Below, piece by piece: positions 9,693 through 18,208 of a stretch of 64,000 nucleotides of DNA. Positions within the stretch are counted from its first letter, which is position 1; each line of letters begins with the position of its first letter. The notes below the pieces were generated by a model. The model saw only the letters and a list, made by a program, of their open reading frames with translations. It was not told where the DNA came from and searched no databases. The DNA comes from Hymenobacter sp. UV11. GTDB lineage: Bacteria; Bacteroidota; Bacteroidia; Cytophagales; Hymenobacteraceae. The stretch covers positions 248,001-312,000 of the forward strand of contig NZ_SRII01000005.1 in NCBI RefSeq assembly GCF_004684095.1. Direction: 5' to 3'. The translations under genes were made by a program, and so were the position numbers.

Positions 9693-11162
9693 CTACTGGC
9701 CCGCCAATTCAGCCAGATACACTTCCAGCATAGGATAGCCGCCGGGGCCAATTTTACCGCGGTCAGCCGCGTCCTTAGGGTTCAGCTTGTGGGCGGTTTC
9801 CCAGGCGTCGGGCAGGCCGTCGTGGTCGGTATCGGGGGGGGTAGGGCCGGCTTTCAATACGGGCCAAGCCTTTTGCGAAACTTCGTAGGGCGTGCCGTGG
9901 GCGTAGCCGCCCTGCACGTCGATAATGCGGCCAGTGCGGGTGCGCACCTCGCGCACCATGCGCTGGTCGAGGGTGTCGCGCAGGGGGCGGCTGGCACCGG
10001 CTTTCTCCAGCACCAGGTTGTAGGCTTCCTGAGCGGGCTGGGTGCTGACGGGGCCGAGGTCAAAAGGCGTGGTGACTTTCGAGAGGGCCGTATCGGCGCG
10101 GGTACCGTCGTTCATGTCTACGCCGCGCCAGTTGTGGGCGGTTACTTCGGCGCTGGCCTCCTGGTAGTTGCCGGTGACGTAGAATTTGCCGTAGGGCAGC
10201 GGGTTGCTGCCTTTTTCGAGCTTGTAGGGGTTCAGCAGGCGGGCGCGCACGGCGGGCTTGGTACTGGGACCGGGCTTATAGTAGTTGTTGACAATGTTGT
10301 AGTTACCGCCCTCACCAGCATACACGTTATTCTCACCCCAGTCGTAAATGACGTTGTTGCGGAAGTCACAGTTTTCGAAGCCCGCCGGGTGGGTGTAGCG
10401 GCTGCCGTTGAAGCGCGGCGTGCGGCTGTTGCAGTGCACAAACAGGTTGTGGTGCATGCTGCTGTGCTGCCCGCCCCAGATGCCGCCGTAGCCGTGGTGC
10501 TCATAATCCTTGTCGCCTTCCTCAAAGTGATACGAGTAGTTGAGCGGCGGCCCGATGAGGTTCCAGCTCAGGGTCGTGCTGTCGCCCTCGTACACCGAAA
10601 ACGCCTCGTCGGTGCTCCAGCTCATCGAGCAATGGTCGATGATGAGCTGATGGTTGCGGTTGCCGCCGAAGGCATCGTCGCCGCCAGCGCCATCCTTGAA
10701 GCCCTGGTTCTGGTTCTTGTCGCCCATGCGAAACCGCACGAAGCGCACTATCACGTTGTTGGCGTGCACCGTCACGGGGTAGTCGGCCAGGCAAATGCCG
10801 CCGCCGGGGGCCGTTTGGCCCGCGATAGTCGTGTTGGGCTTATTGATAGTCAGCGGTGAAAGCAGGTGAATGGTGCCCGCCACCCGAAACACGATGGTGC
10901 GCGCCGGGGCTTTTTTGGCACTGAGCTGCACGGCGTAGCGCAGGCTGCCGGGCAGGTTATCATCTTTCAGATTCGTGACTTCGAGCACCGTGGTAGGCAT
11001 GGCCGCCGTGCCGCGCCCACCCGTGGTGAAGCGCCCTGCTCCCTCGGCGCCGGGGTAGGCCAGCAATGGCGCGGGTGCCGCCGGCTCGCCGGGGTGCAGG
11101 GCCCAGCTAGTGGCCATTGTGGTTAATAAAAACGCGTGGCGCAGTCCAAAACCTAACAGCAT
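9693..11162 (-). CDS. Secreted polysaccharide lyase family 1 (pectate lyase-like)
   Basis: A 489-residue exported parallel beta-helix enzyme probably cleaving pectic or other uronate polymers. The start at 11162 places an N-terminal hydrophobic leader (MLLGFGLRHAFLLTTMATSWA) at the front. The family is recognised from 'AYPGAEGAGRFTTGGRGG'-like opening, 'GSLRYAVQ', 'TIAGQTAPGGGICL', 'NVIVRFVRFRMGD' and 'IDHCSMSWSTDEAFSVY', followed by 'SRTPRFNG' and 'NNVIYDWGENNVYAGEGG'. The C-terminus 'DTDHDGLPDAWE' is a calcium-binding thrombospondin-3-like repeat common in these enzymes. No SusC/SusD pair or other carbohydrate genes are adjacent, so this is an isolated enzyme. Confidence 0.88.
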   Translation of the reverse strand: MLLGFGLRHAFLLTTMATSWALHPGEPAAPAPLLAYPGAEGAGRFTTGGRGTAAMPTTVLEVTNLKDDNLPGSLRYAVQLSAKKAPARTIVFRVAGTIHLLSPLTINKPNTTIAGQTAPGGGICLADYPVTVHANNVIVRFVRFRMGDKNQNQGFKDGAGGDDAFGGNRNHQLIIDHCSMSWSTDEAFSVYEGDSTTLSWNLIGPPLNYSYHFEEGDKDYEHHGYGGIWGGQHSSMHHNLFVHCNSRTPRFNGSRYTHPAGFENCDFRNNVIYDWGENNVYAGEGGNYNIVNNYYKPGPSTKPAVRARLLNPYKLEKGSNPLPYGKFYVTGNYQEASAEVTAHNWRGVDMNDGTRADTALSKVTTPFDLGPVSTQPAQEAYNLVLEKAGASRPLRDTLDQRMVREVRTRTGRIIDVQGGYAHGTPYEVSQKAWPVLKAGPTPPDTDHDGLPDAWETAHKLNPKDAADRGKIGPGGYPMLEVYLAELAGQ

Positions 11163-11301
11163 ACAATTCGGAACAAAAAGGGTGGGAAGCCGCAAATATG
11201 CCCCGCCTGCGCAGCCAATGCGCCCGTGCCCGCGCTTTTCTTTGCGCAATCGTTGTCGGCAACGTTGCCGAGCGTCCGCGCCGGTTTGTTGCTTTCGCCC
11301 C

Positions 11302-11952
11302 ATGCCTACCCCCGCTCCTACCCCGCCTGCGCTTCCTTTGCCGGCGCTCAGCTTTACGCTGGCGCTGGTGGCGCTGGCCGGCTACGTCGATGCCGTGAGC
11401 TACCTGCGGTTTGCGGGGTTATTCGTGTCGTTTATGAGCGGCAACACCACGGCGCTGGGCGTGGCCGTGGCTCATGAAAACGCCGCCAAGGCCGGCGAAG
11501 TGGACGGCGTGATAACCCTGTTTGTGGCGGGCGTGGCCGGGGGCAGCCTGCTGCACCGCCGCGCCGGCGCGTGGGGCAATACCCTGATTTTGATTTTAAT
11601 AGCCGCCTTGCTCTTGCTGGCCCACTTCCTACCCCCCGCCGCCATCGCCAGCCTCGTGCTGGCCATGGGCGCACTCAATGCCAGCGTGCACCAGGTGGGG
11701 AGCGTCAAAGTCAGCCTCACCTTCGTGACGGGCACACTCGTGCGCTTTGGCACGGGCCTGGCCGACTGGCTCAGTGGCGCCGCCCCGGCCCAGGACTGGC
11801 TGTGGCCCGTGGCGCTGTGGCTGGCATTTGGGGCTGGGACGCTGGGCGGCGGCGCAGCCTGGCTGCACTGGCTGCCGGGCGCCCTACCCCTCGCCGCTGG
11901 CCTCAGCCTGGCGCTGGCCACGGTGGCCCGGCGCGTGGGCGGCGTGCGGTAG
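11302..11952 (+). CDS. DUF1275 (YoaK-type) membrane protein
   Basis: A 216-residue integral membrane protein with about six hydrophobic helices. 'GYVDAVSYLRFAGLFVSFMSGNTTALG' is the hallmark of the DUF1275/YoaK family and 'VSLTFVTGTLVRFGTGLADWL' its second conserved block. Function is unknown; a transport role is often suggested because of its fold-level likeness to small-solute carriers. The ATG at 11302 is chosen because the longer frame runs back across the divergent lyase promoter. It ends 9 bases from the stop codon of the convergent DUF5916 gene. Confidence 0.88.
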   Translation: MPTPAPTPPALPLPALSFTLALVALAGYVDAVSYLRFAGLFVSFMSGNTTALGVAVAHENAAKAGEVDGVITLFVAGVAGGSLLHRRAGAWGNTLILILIAALLLLAHFLPPAAIASLVLAMGALNASVHQVGSVKVSLTFVTGTLVRFGTGLADWLSGAAPAQDWLWPVALWLAFGAGTLGGGAAWLHWLPGALPLAAGLSLALATVARRVGGVR

Positions 11953-11960
11953 CCGGGGTC

Positions 11961-14555
11961 TTACCCCCTGCTGCGCGCCCGTAGACTCAGGTAATCAAGG
12001 TAATACAAGACCTTAATAGACACGTTATTATTGTGCGGCGTGTTGGCCACGTTGGTAAGGTTATCAAAATAGAGGGGGGTAGCCTCGTTGCCGAGCAGGT
12101 ACGAGGCGGTGGCGTCTTTATACACCAGGCTTACCTGCGAGCCGGGCGCAAACCACCACACCAGCGCGGCATCCACGTTGAAAGCGTTGAAGCTGGTGTC
12201 GTGGCTGCGCTGGTAGCCGGGCAGCAGCTCCTCGACCCCGCCAGGGTGCAGGCGGGCAAAGTCGAGGTAGTGCACCGTGCTCACGTAGTGCCGCACGCGC
12301 ATCGTGAACGAGAGCCGGTTGGTGAAGGTGTAGTTGGTAGTCAGCGTGTTGGTGAACGTGGACACGCGGCGGCGGCCCAGCAGCACGTCGGGGCCCAGCA
12401 GGTCGCTGTAGAGCTGGTCGATGGGCTGGCTCAGGTCGAAGCCATCGTTTACGTAGCCTATCTGATTCACCTTCAGGCTATAATCAAACGAATAGCGAAA
12501 GTTCAGCTTGTCACTCACCCGGTAGCGCGGGCTCAGGGTAAGGCCGAAGCCGTAGCGGCGCGGGCGCTCAAAACGGTCGTCGAGGGCGTAGGGCCGGATG
12601 CCGATGTTCACGTCGTAGGCCAGCTTCTTGCGGTAGTCCGACGAGGCGTAGTAGCCTAGGTTGAAGCTGGTGGGCACCCGCACGAAGTAGCCGCCCAGCG
12701 GCGCGGTGCGCGGCTCGTAGTAGTCGTGCTTGGCCAAGTCCAGGTTTAGGTTAAACCCGGTCGATAAGAAGCTCTTGGTGAAGGTGGTACTGAGGCTGCC
12801 GTAGATGCCCGCATCTTGATACAGCAGCGGCCGGAACAGCAGCGACTGGTACGCGCCCAGCGTGGTGTAGAGGTTGTTCACCTTCCAGAAGGGCTCGTAC
12901 TTGTTGTAGTTGACGGTGGCCGACTGGCTCACGTTGTTGTTGCCAAACAGGATGCCCAGGTCGTTGGGGTTGTAGGTATCCGACTCGATGCCGTGGTCCA
13001 CGTTCCAGGTCCAGTTGCCCGAAATCTTGCCGTAGTTGAGGTAGTACTTGTAGCCGTTCTGGTCGCTCACCGGCGTTTCGGAGTACAGGTTTTTACCGCG
13101 CCGCTGCGAATAGTTGAGCTGGCCGTTGAAGGCATACTGGTTCTTTTTATCCACAAAGCGAAACAGGCCGGCCGTTACGTTGGCGTCGTAGGCCGTGCCG
13201 ACGCGCGTCACGTTGGTGTTGATGAGCGACACGTACGAATTGTGGGGTAGGCTCTGGTCGAGCACCACAATGTTGTAGTTGGTCAGCGGCTGGGTCAGCA
13301 GCTCGCGCTGGCGCCCGCTGGCCGAGTCTTGCAGGGTAGCGTAGCTGGCCGCCGACACCGCATTGAACACCCCAATGCCCAGGCCCTTGCTGGTGCGGCC
13401 CGACACCTTGGTGGCATTAATGAGCCGCGTCACGCCGGGGTTTTGGTACAGAAACTCGCCCTTGGCCAACTGCCCTTCCGCGTCGCCAAACCCCAGCGGC
13501 TGCGCCCCTACCCGCCGCGAATAGAACAAGCCGCCCTTGTTAAACAGCTCGGTGCCCTCGGTGAAAAATGGCCGGTTTTCCTGGTACTGCACCTCGAAGG
13601 GCGACAGGTTAAGTACCTGGTTATCACTGATAGTCTGGCCAAAGTCGGGTATCAGCGTGGCGTCCAGCGTGAAGCTCTCGTTGATGCCCCATTTGATGTC
13701 GGCGCCGGCGTTGAAGCTGGTGCTGGTGTTGCGCTTGCCCTCCAGGTCGTAGGGGTAGTGGTTGGCGTAGGCGCTCACGTAGGGCGTGAGCGAAAGGCGC
13801 AGCGGCGGGTGCAGGTTTTCGAGGCTGGTGAGCTCGCCCCACTGGTTCACGAAGCCATCGACGCTGGGCTGAATAGCGTTCCAGAAAAACTGCTGGTTGC
13901 TGGCCTTACGCTGGCGCATAAAATTGACGCCCCAGGTTTGCACTGGCGCCTGCGCAAACCGGATGGCCGAGTACGGAATCCGGATTTCGACGCTCCAGCC
14001 TCGGCCGTCGGGCAGCGGGGCCACATGGCTTTCCCACACCGCGTTCCAGGCGCCGTCTTCGCCATTGGCGGGCGAGTAGCGGGTGTCCATCTGCACGCCG
14101 GTGCTCATCACGAAAAACCCGTAGCCGTTGAGGTGGTCGCGGTACGGGTCCAGAAACAGCGCGAAAAAGTCGGTATTGCCCACGTTGTCGCGCTGCGTCA
14201 GCTCCCGCTTGATGCTGTCGGGCCTTGTTTCTATCATCTTGGCACCCACGTACATAGCCGCGTCGTCGTAGAGCACGCGCACCTCGGTGGGTAGGCGCTC
14301 GGGCCGGCCGGGGCTGGGCCGCCGCTCAATGAACTGGCTGGCTACCGGGGCCGCCTGCCAGGCCGCATCGTCGAGCAGGCCGTCGATTTTGAGGGGGGTA
14401 GCGGGGCGCTGGGCTGCCAGCTGGCGGCGCGGCATGGCGGTGGCAGCCGCCGCGCCGGTCAGGCTCTTTTGGGCGACTACCCGCGGGGGGCCGGCCAGGT
14501 AGAGGCAGCCCAGCAGCAGGCCAAAAAGCAGCCGCTTAGCTTGAACAAACAACAT
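11961..14555 (-). CDS. DUF5916 outer-membrane protein with CBM9-like N-terminus
   Basis: An 864-residue exported protein. A signal peptide starts at the ATG at 14555 (MLFVQAKRLLFGLLLGCLYLAG). Residues about 55-250 form a carbohydrate-binding family 9-like domain ('LKIDGLLDDAAWQ', 'TEVRVLYDDAAMYVGAKM', 'WSVEIRIPYSAIRF'). The rest is the DUF5916 barrel region with 'DIKWGINESFTLDATLIPDFGQ' and 'QENRPFFTEGTELF', then many aromatic-rich alternating strands. These proteins are common in Bacteroidota and assumed to be outer-membrane sugar- or haem-binding barrels. No neighbour clarifies its ligand. Confidence 0.88.
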   Translation of the reverse strand: MLFVQAKRLLFGLLLGCLYLAGPPRVVAQKSLTGAAAATAMPRRQLAAQRPATPLKIDGLLDDAAWQAAPVASQFIERRPSPGRPERLPTEVRVLYDDAAMYVGAKMIETRPDSIKRELTQRDNVGNTDFFALFLDPYRDHLNGYGFFVMSTGVQMDTRYSPANGEDGAWNAVWESHVAPLPDGRGWSVEIRIPYSAIRFAQAPVQTWGVNFMRQRKASNQQFFWNAIQPSVDGFVNQWGELTSLENLHPPLRLSLTPYVSAYANHYPYDLEGKRNTSTSFNAGADIKWGINESFTLDATLIPDFGQTISDNQVLNLSPFEVQYQENRPFFTEGTELFNKGGLFYSRRVGAQPLGFGDAEGQLAKGEFLYQNPGVTRLINATKVSGRTSKGLGIGVFNAVSAASYATLQDSASGRQRELLTQPLTNYNIVVLDQSLPHNSYVSLINTNVTRVGTAYDANVTAGLFRFVDKKNQYAFNGQLNYSQRRGKNLYSETPVSDQNGYKYYLNYGKISGNWTWNVDHGIESDTYNPNDLGILFGNNNVSQSATVNYNKYEPFWKVNNLYTTLGAYQSLLFRPLLYQDAGIYGSLSTTFTKSFLSTGFNLNLDLAKHDYYEPRTAPLGGYFVRVPTSFNLGYYASSDYRKKLAYDVNIGIRPYALDDRFERPRRYGFGLTLSPRYRVSDKLNFRYSFDYSLKVNQIGYVNDGFDLSQPIDQLYSDLLGPDVLLGRRRVSTFTNTLTTNYTFTNRLSFTMRVRHYVSTVHYLDFARLHPGGVEELLPGYQRSHDTSFNAFNVDAALVWWFAPGSQVSLVYKDATASYLLGNEATPLYFDNLTNVANTPHNNNVSIKVLYYLDYLSLRARSRG

Positions 14556-14654
14556 GATGGGTGGGTGAAGCAGAAGCACAATCGGGCCATAGACGCTTGG
14601 CCAATGCCAGCCGTTGTCTAGCTCCGCGACTATTTTTTTATTCTTCTCTACGTC

Positions 14655-15524
14655 CTATTTATCTTTCCTGAAAAATACGTCACCGCTCACTGATTCCAGC
14701 TTTACGAGCGGGCCGGTGCCATTGCCGTAGCTGCCGTGCAGCTCGTAGCCCACGTAGGTGCGCTGCTTCAGGTTGCTGAAGCTCACGGCCGGGTCGGCGT
14801 ACACTTCGCCCGTCACGGTGTGCAGGCTCAGGCGGGCGGCCTGGGCGGGGGGCCAGGTCAGGTCCACGTTACCACTCACGCTTTTGGCTTCTATCGCATT
14901 GCCGCTGAGGTTATTCAGCTTCACGTCGCCGCTCACACTGCGCACCGTTACGGCCCCGGCAAGGGCGCTCAGCAGCAGGTCGCCGCTCACGGTTTTGGCC
15001 GCGATGGTCCCGCTCAGGCCGCTCAGGTCGATGTCGCCGCTGAGGGTGTTGATGCGCAGGGCCGCGCCGGCGGGCACCGTCACCTCGTAGTCGATTTTCA
15101 TGCAATAGCTGTACTCGCCTTTGTGGTAGCTCACGGTGGGCCGCATCCCGCCTGTCTTGCTAGAGCGGGTGTAGCCGCCGTGCACGCCGCCGCCGGAGTT
15201 ATTGCGGCTACCCCCCTCGCAATCACCAGTATAGTGGCTTTCGCGCAGCTTGTCTTCGTCCAGCTTTTCAACCACGCTCAGCTCGGCGCCATCCTTTTCC
15301 AGCGCCAGGTTGTAGAGGTCGTTTTGCTGGTTGTCGTTGATGCTGACCTTGGCCTGCACACTTAGGCTGGCCCCCGGCCGCACCCGGATAGTGTGGGCAA
15401 ATTTTAGGTCTAGAAACACGCCCTGGCCGGCAGCCAAAGTAGCGGTTTGGGTCACGAGGCGCTGGGCCTGGGCCGAAGTCCAACTGCCCAGCAGTAGCCC
15501 GGCGGCGAGTAAAAAGCGGTTCAT
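14655..15524 (-). CDS. DUF4097 beta-repeat exported protein (second copy in operon)
   Basis: A 289-residue secreted protein. It starts with a signal peptide ending 'TSAQAQ'. The C-terminal half is a run of DUF4097-type beta repeats, visible as recurring 'SGDIDLSGLSGTIAAKTVSG', 'SVSGDVKLNNLSG', 'SVSGNVDL', each turn placing Ser-Gly-Asp/Asn at the corner. Such repeats form a stacked beta-helix-like adhesin. A glycine/asparagine-rich loop with two Cys (CEGGSRNNSGGG...) interrupts the middle. It is the last gene of the sigma / anti-sigma / DUF4097 / DUF4097 run and is probably an output of that regulator. Confidence 0.85.
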   Translation of the reverse strand: MNRFLLAAGLLLGSWTSAQAQRLVTQTATLAAGQGVFLDLKFAHTIRVRPGASLSVQAKVSINDNQQNDLYNLALEKDGAELSVVEKLDEDKLRESHYTGDCEGGSRNNSGGGVHGGYTRSSKTGGMRPTVSYHKGEYSYCMKIDYEVTVPAGAALRINTLSGDIDLSGLSGTIAAKTVSGDLLLSALAGAVTVRSVSGDVKLNNLSGNAIEAKSVSGNVDLTWPPAQAARLSLHTVTGEVYADPAVSFSNLKQRTYVGYELHGSYGNGTGPLVKLESVSGDVFFRKDK

Positions 15525-15568
15525 AAAAAAGCGCGTTAAACTGAATTTAAAGACTTTATTTAACTGAT

Positions 15569-16342
15569 TTACTTGGCTTTGCGCACAAAAATGTCGCCGC
15601 TAATAGTCTTGAGCGAGAAGGTGGCGCCGCCGCCGTTGGCGCGGCCCTCCACCGTTTGGCCGCCCACGTGGCGCAGGCCGTTGCCGCCGCCTAGGTTGAG
15701 GTCGAAATCGGTGTAGATTTCGCCCGAAATCGAGCGCATCGAGAGGCTCACCTTGGCCGAGGGGGGTAGGGTCACGTCCACGTCGCCGCTCACCGAAGTC
15801 ACGGCGCTGGGCTGCGTCGGCGTGGCGCTAAACTGCACCTTAATATCGCCGCTGATGGTGTTGGCCACCACCGGGCCGCTCACGTTCAGCAGCCGGATAT
15901 CGCCCGATTTGAGGCTAACCTCGATGCGGCCGGCCAGGTCGCGCAGCGTCAGGTCGTCGGAGCCGCCCCAAGTAATCTGCTCAAACGACACGTCGGTTTG
16001 GCGCGGTAGGCGCACCGTGTACCGGTCGTCGCCGTGCGTGAGGCCCGTGATGCGAATGGTATTATTATCGCCCGGCACCACCGACACGCCCAGGCGGGTA
16101 TTGTCGCTGGCCCCGCCGCTGTAGATGGCGCGCAGGCCGTTGGCCAGGGCCGGCGGTGCCTCGTAGTGGCCCGAGCCGCGAATCAGTAGCTCGTCGCCGT
16201 CATAGCCCTCCACCGTCACGTCGGAGCCGCGCATGTCGAGCACCACTTTACGGTTGGTCGCGCTGGTAAATTTCATTTTGAATTCCTGAGCGCGCAGGGC
16301 GGCCGGCAGGGCCAGCAGGAGGAGAAGAGCTATTTTTTTCAT
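15569..16342 (-). CDS. DUF4097 beta-repeat exported protein (first copy)
   Basis: A 257-residue secreted protein with signal peptide MKKIALLLLLALPAALRAQ beginning at 16342; the longer frame reads through the upstream palindrome and is rejected. The mature region holds the same repeated 'SGDIRLLNVSGPVVANTISGD', 'SVSGDVDVTLPP', 'SISGEIYTDF' turns and ends 'TISGDIFVRKAK', nearly the same ending as its downstream paralogue (SVSGDVFFRKDK). The pair is therefore a tandem duplication that has diverged. The 44-base gap to the next gene implies co-transcription. Confidence 0.85.
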   Translation of the reverse strand: MKKIALLLLLALPAALRAQEFKMKFTSATNRKVVLDMRGSDVTVEGYDGDELLIRGSGHYEAPPALANGLRAIYSGGASDNTRLGVSVVPGDNNTIRITGLTHGDDRYTVRLPRQTDVSFEQITWGGSDDLTLRDLAGRIEVSLKSGDIRLLNVSGPVVANTISGDIKVQFSATPTQPSAVTSVSGDVDVTLPPSAKVSLSMRSISGEIYTDFDLNLGGGNGLRHVGGQTVEGRANGGGATFSLKTISGDIFVRKAK

Positions 16343-16376
16343 AATAAGACGAAGGCAAAGCGGGCGTAATAGAAGG

Positions 16377-16479
16377 TTGTCATGGCGAGCGAAGCGCGGC
16401 AATCGCATCCGAACGATGGACGAACAAGCGGCGTGGGTGTCGTTCTGGGGCGATTGCCGCGCTTCGCTCGTCATGACAA
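16377..16479. repeat. Intergenic inverted repeat with GTCATG ends
   Basis: Arms 16377-16406 and 16450-16479 are complementary at 29 of 30 positions, with a 43-base centre. The arms begin TTGTCATG, resembling the GTCATGC termini of the palindromes at 25.4, 39.4, 55.3 and 62.7 kb. It lies within a co-directional operon, between anti-sigma and DUF4097 genes, so it is not simply a terminator at the end of a transcript. Confidence 0.85.
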
Positions 16480-16496
16480 TCGCCTCCTGGCATTCA

Positions 16497-17399
16497 TTAA
16501 ATCAACTGACCCAAGCCGCTCTCGGCCTGCTGGCGCACGGCGGGCAGCGCATCGGGCTTTTTGGCCAGCTGTTCGAGGCCGGGCACGGCGCGTTTTTCGC
16601 GCAGCGTCACCAGGGCGTCGATGAGGGTAATCTGCACGTTGGGGTCGGTCTGGAGGGGTAGGGCTTCTACCAGGGCGGGGCCCACGCGGGGGTCGGCGCG
16701 CAGGCGCACCAGGGCCTCGCAGGCGGCCAGCCGCACGCTGGGGTTGGGGTCGGTGTCGAGGGTGTGGATGAGGGTGAGCACGGCCGGGTCGTTGGGCTCC
16801 GTCACCAGGGCCGGGGCCTGGCTCACCAGTTGCAGGCGCTGGCTGGCCGTGGCCGGCTGCTGCCGGGCGGCGGCCAGCTTCATGGAGAGCGTTGGCTGCT
16901 CCGCCGGGGTATTTTGGGCCAGCGGCGCGGTGGGCTGGCCGCCGCGCAGCAGCAGCCCCAGCACCGCCCCAATGGCTACCAGCGCCACGCTGGCCGCAAT
17001 GCGGAGCCAGGTAAACGTAGCGCGTTGGTCGCTATTCGTTGTGGGCTGCGCGTGGCTGGTGGCTGGTGGCGCAGTAACCACCGGTAGCGGCTGCGCACCA
17101 CGCTGCATGGTCAGGCCGGTGGGCGAAGCTGCGGCCAGCTTCGCCTTTTCCTGCTCCAGCATGGCCTGGAAGTCGTCGCGCATCGCCAGGGGCGGCAGTT
17201 CGGGGGGTAGGGCGTCGAGGTCGTTGAAGAGCTGGCGCAATTCGGCCAGCTCGGCCTGGCAGGCGGGGCAAGTGGGCAGGTGCGCGGCCAGGTGGGCCAC
17301 CGCGGGCGGCAGTGGCTGGCCCTCGGCCATCTCGGGAAGCCAGAGCCGCAGCTCGGCGCAAGCCGGGTCGGTGGGTGGAAGATTGTTAGAGAAGCTCAT
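16497..17399 (-). CDS. Anti-sigma factor with zinc finger and HEAT repeats
   Basis: A 300-residue membrane-anchored regulator expected to hold the adjacent ECF sigma factor inactive. An N-terminal zf-HC2 motif reads H-x3-C-x2-C ('HLAAHLPTCPACQAEL', about residues 37-52). One membrane helix lies at about residues 132-150 (LRIAASVALVAIGAVLGLLL). Outside it, residues 200-300 carry HEAT/PBS-type helical repeats ('DPNPSVRLAACEALVRLRAD', 'DPNVQITLIDALVTLREKRAVPGLEQLA') that could sense a periplasmic ligand or partner. HEAT repeats are an unusual sensor part for this class. Its start codon directly abuts the 7-bp tandem repeat. Confidence 0.85.
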   Translation of the reverse strand: MSFSNNLPPTDPACAELRLWLPEMAEGQPLPPAVAHLAAHLPTCPACQAELAELRQLFNDLDALPPELPPLAMRDDFQAMLEQEKAKLAAASPTGLTMQRGAQPLPVVTAPPATSHAQPTTNSDQRATFTWLRIAASVALVAIGAVLGLLLRGGQPTAPLAQNTPAEQPTLSMKLAAARQQPATASQRLQLVSQAPALVTEPNDPAVLTLIHTLDTDPNPSVRLAACEALVRLRADPRVGPALVEALPLQTDPNVQITLIDALVTLREKRAVPGLEQLAKKPDALPAVRQQAESGLGQLI

Positions 17400-17400
17400 T

Positions 17401-17463
17401 GTTAATTGTTAATTGTTAATTGTTAATTGTTAATTGTTAATTGTTAATTGTTAATTGTTAATT
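17401..17463. repeat. Nine tandem copies of a 7-bp repeat (GTTAATT)
   Basis: Nine uninterrupted GTTAATT units fill 63 of the 66 bases between the sigma factor stop and the anti-sigma start codon. On the coding strand the unit reads AATTAAC and the array ends two bases before the ATG, occupying the translation-initiation region of the anti-sigma gene. Such arrays change copy number by slippage. Confidence 0.95.
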
Positions 17464-17465
17464 GT

Positions 17466-18080
17466 TTAGCTCAAATAAATCTTACGTAGGGCATCCAGCG
17501 CGCGGTGGGCTTTTACGCGGGCGGCGCCGGCGGTGCAGCCCAGCTGCTCGCCGATTTCGGCGTAGTCGAAGCCCTGGAAGCGGTGTAGCACCAGCACCTC
17601 GCGCTGGGCGGCGGGCAGCAGGGCCAGGGCTTCGTGCAGGGCCTGGTGCTGGTCGGTGGCGGCGCGCTGGGCGTGGGCGGCGCGGCCGTGGCTGGCCGTT
17701 TTTTCGACCTCTTCCAGGTCGGCGGTGGGGCGCTGGCGCTGGTAGTGGTCGGACCACACGTGGCGGGCCATCTGGTAAACCCAGGCCCGAAACGGCTGGC
17801 CCGGCTGGTAGCTGGTACGGTAGCGCAGCACCCGCACGAATACGTTCTGGGTTAGGTCCTGGGCCAGGTCGCGGTCGCCATTAGCCAGGCGGGCCAGGAA
17901 GCCAAACAGCGGCCCGTGGTAGCGCTCAAACAGCCCGGTTAGCTGGTCGAGGTCGCCGGCTTGCACCTGGGCCATCAGGGCTTCATCGCTGAACGTGGGG
18001 GCGGAGACGGCGGGCATCCGGGCGGCGGTAAGGTGGTCGGTAGTAAGGGGGTTTGTAGGGAGTACCGGCGGGGTGGCCAT
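17466..18080 (-). CDS. ECF-type RNA polymerase sigma factor
   Basis: A 204-residue sigma-70 factor of the extracytoplasmic function class. Region 2 is visible as 'LFERYHGPLFGFLARLANGDRDLAQDLTQNVFVRVLRY ... FRAWVYQMARHVWSDHYQR' and region 4 as 'ALALLPAAQREVLVLHRFQGFDYAEIGEQLGCTAGAARVKAHRALDALRK'. Region 3 is absent as usual. The first 21 residues are poorly conserved, so the true start may be the ATG at 18017. It heads a run with its anti-sigma factor and two secreted DUF4097 proteins. Confidence 0.93.
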   Translation of the reverse strand: MATPPVLPTNPLTTDHLTAARMPAVSAPTFSDEALMAQVQAGDLDQLTGLFERYHGPLFGFLARLANGDRDLAQDLTQNVFVRVLRYRTSYQPGQPFRAWVYQMARHVWSDHYQRQRPTADLEEVEKTASHGRAAHAQRAATDQHQALHEALALLPAAQREVLVLHRFQGFDYAEIGEQLGCTAGAARVKAHRALDALRKIYLS

Positions 18081-18139
18081 ACGTTACATTGGGGAGTAAA
18101 ATAATTTACAAAAAGACAATAAACGGCCGCGCCGGGCAC

Positions 18140-18182
18140 AAAAAAGCGGGCCAGCCATCTGCTTTCCAGACGACCAACCCGC
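18140..18182 (-). terminator. Intrinsic terminator of the M56 gene
   Basis: On the reverse strand a 16-pair stem (arms at 18182-18167 and 18161-18146) closes a short GAAAG-type loop and is followed by six T. About five of the pairs are G-U, which form only in the reverse-strand RNA; the forward RNA would have A-C mismatches. This makes the terminator directional, serving the gene that ends at 18209. Confidence 0.75.
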
Positions 18183-18208
18183 AATTCATTACCCTAGCAA
18201 CCAATCAG

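Noticed and set aside
9579..10859. 426-residue forward frame opposite the pectate lyase
   Set aside because: Begins inside the terminator palindrome and has repetitive Val/Ala/Gly composition from reversed codons; the lyase is clearly the real gene.
17401..17463. CRISPR-like array
   Set aside because: The units are 7 bases with no spacers, so this is a simple tandem repeat. No cas genes are present.
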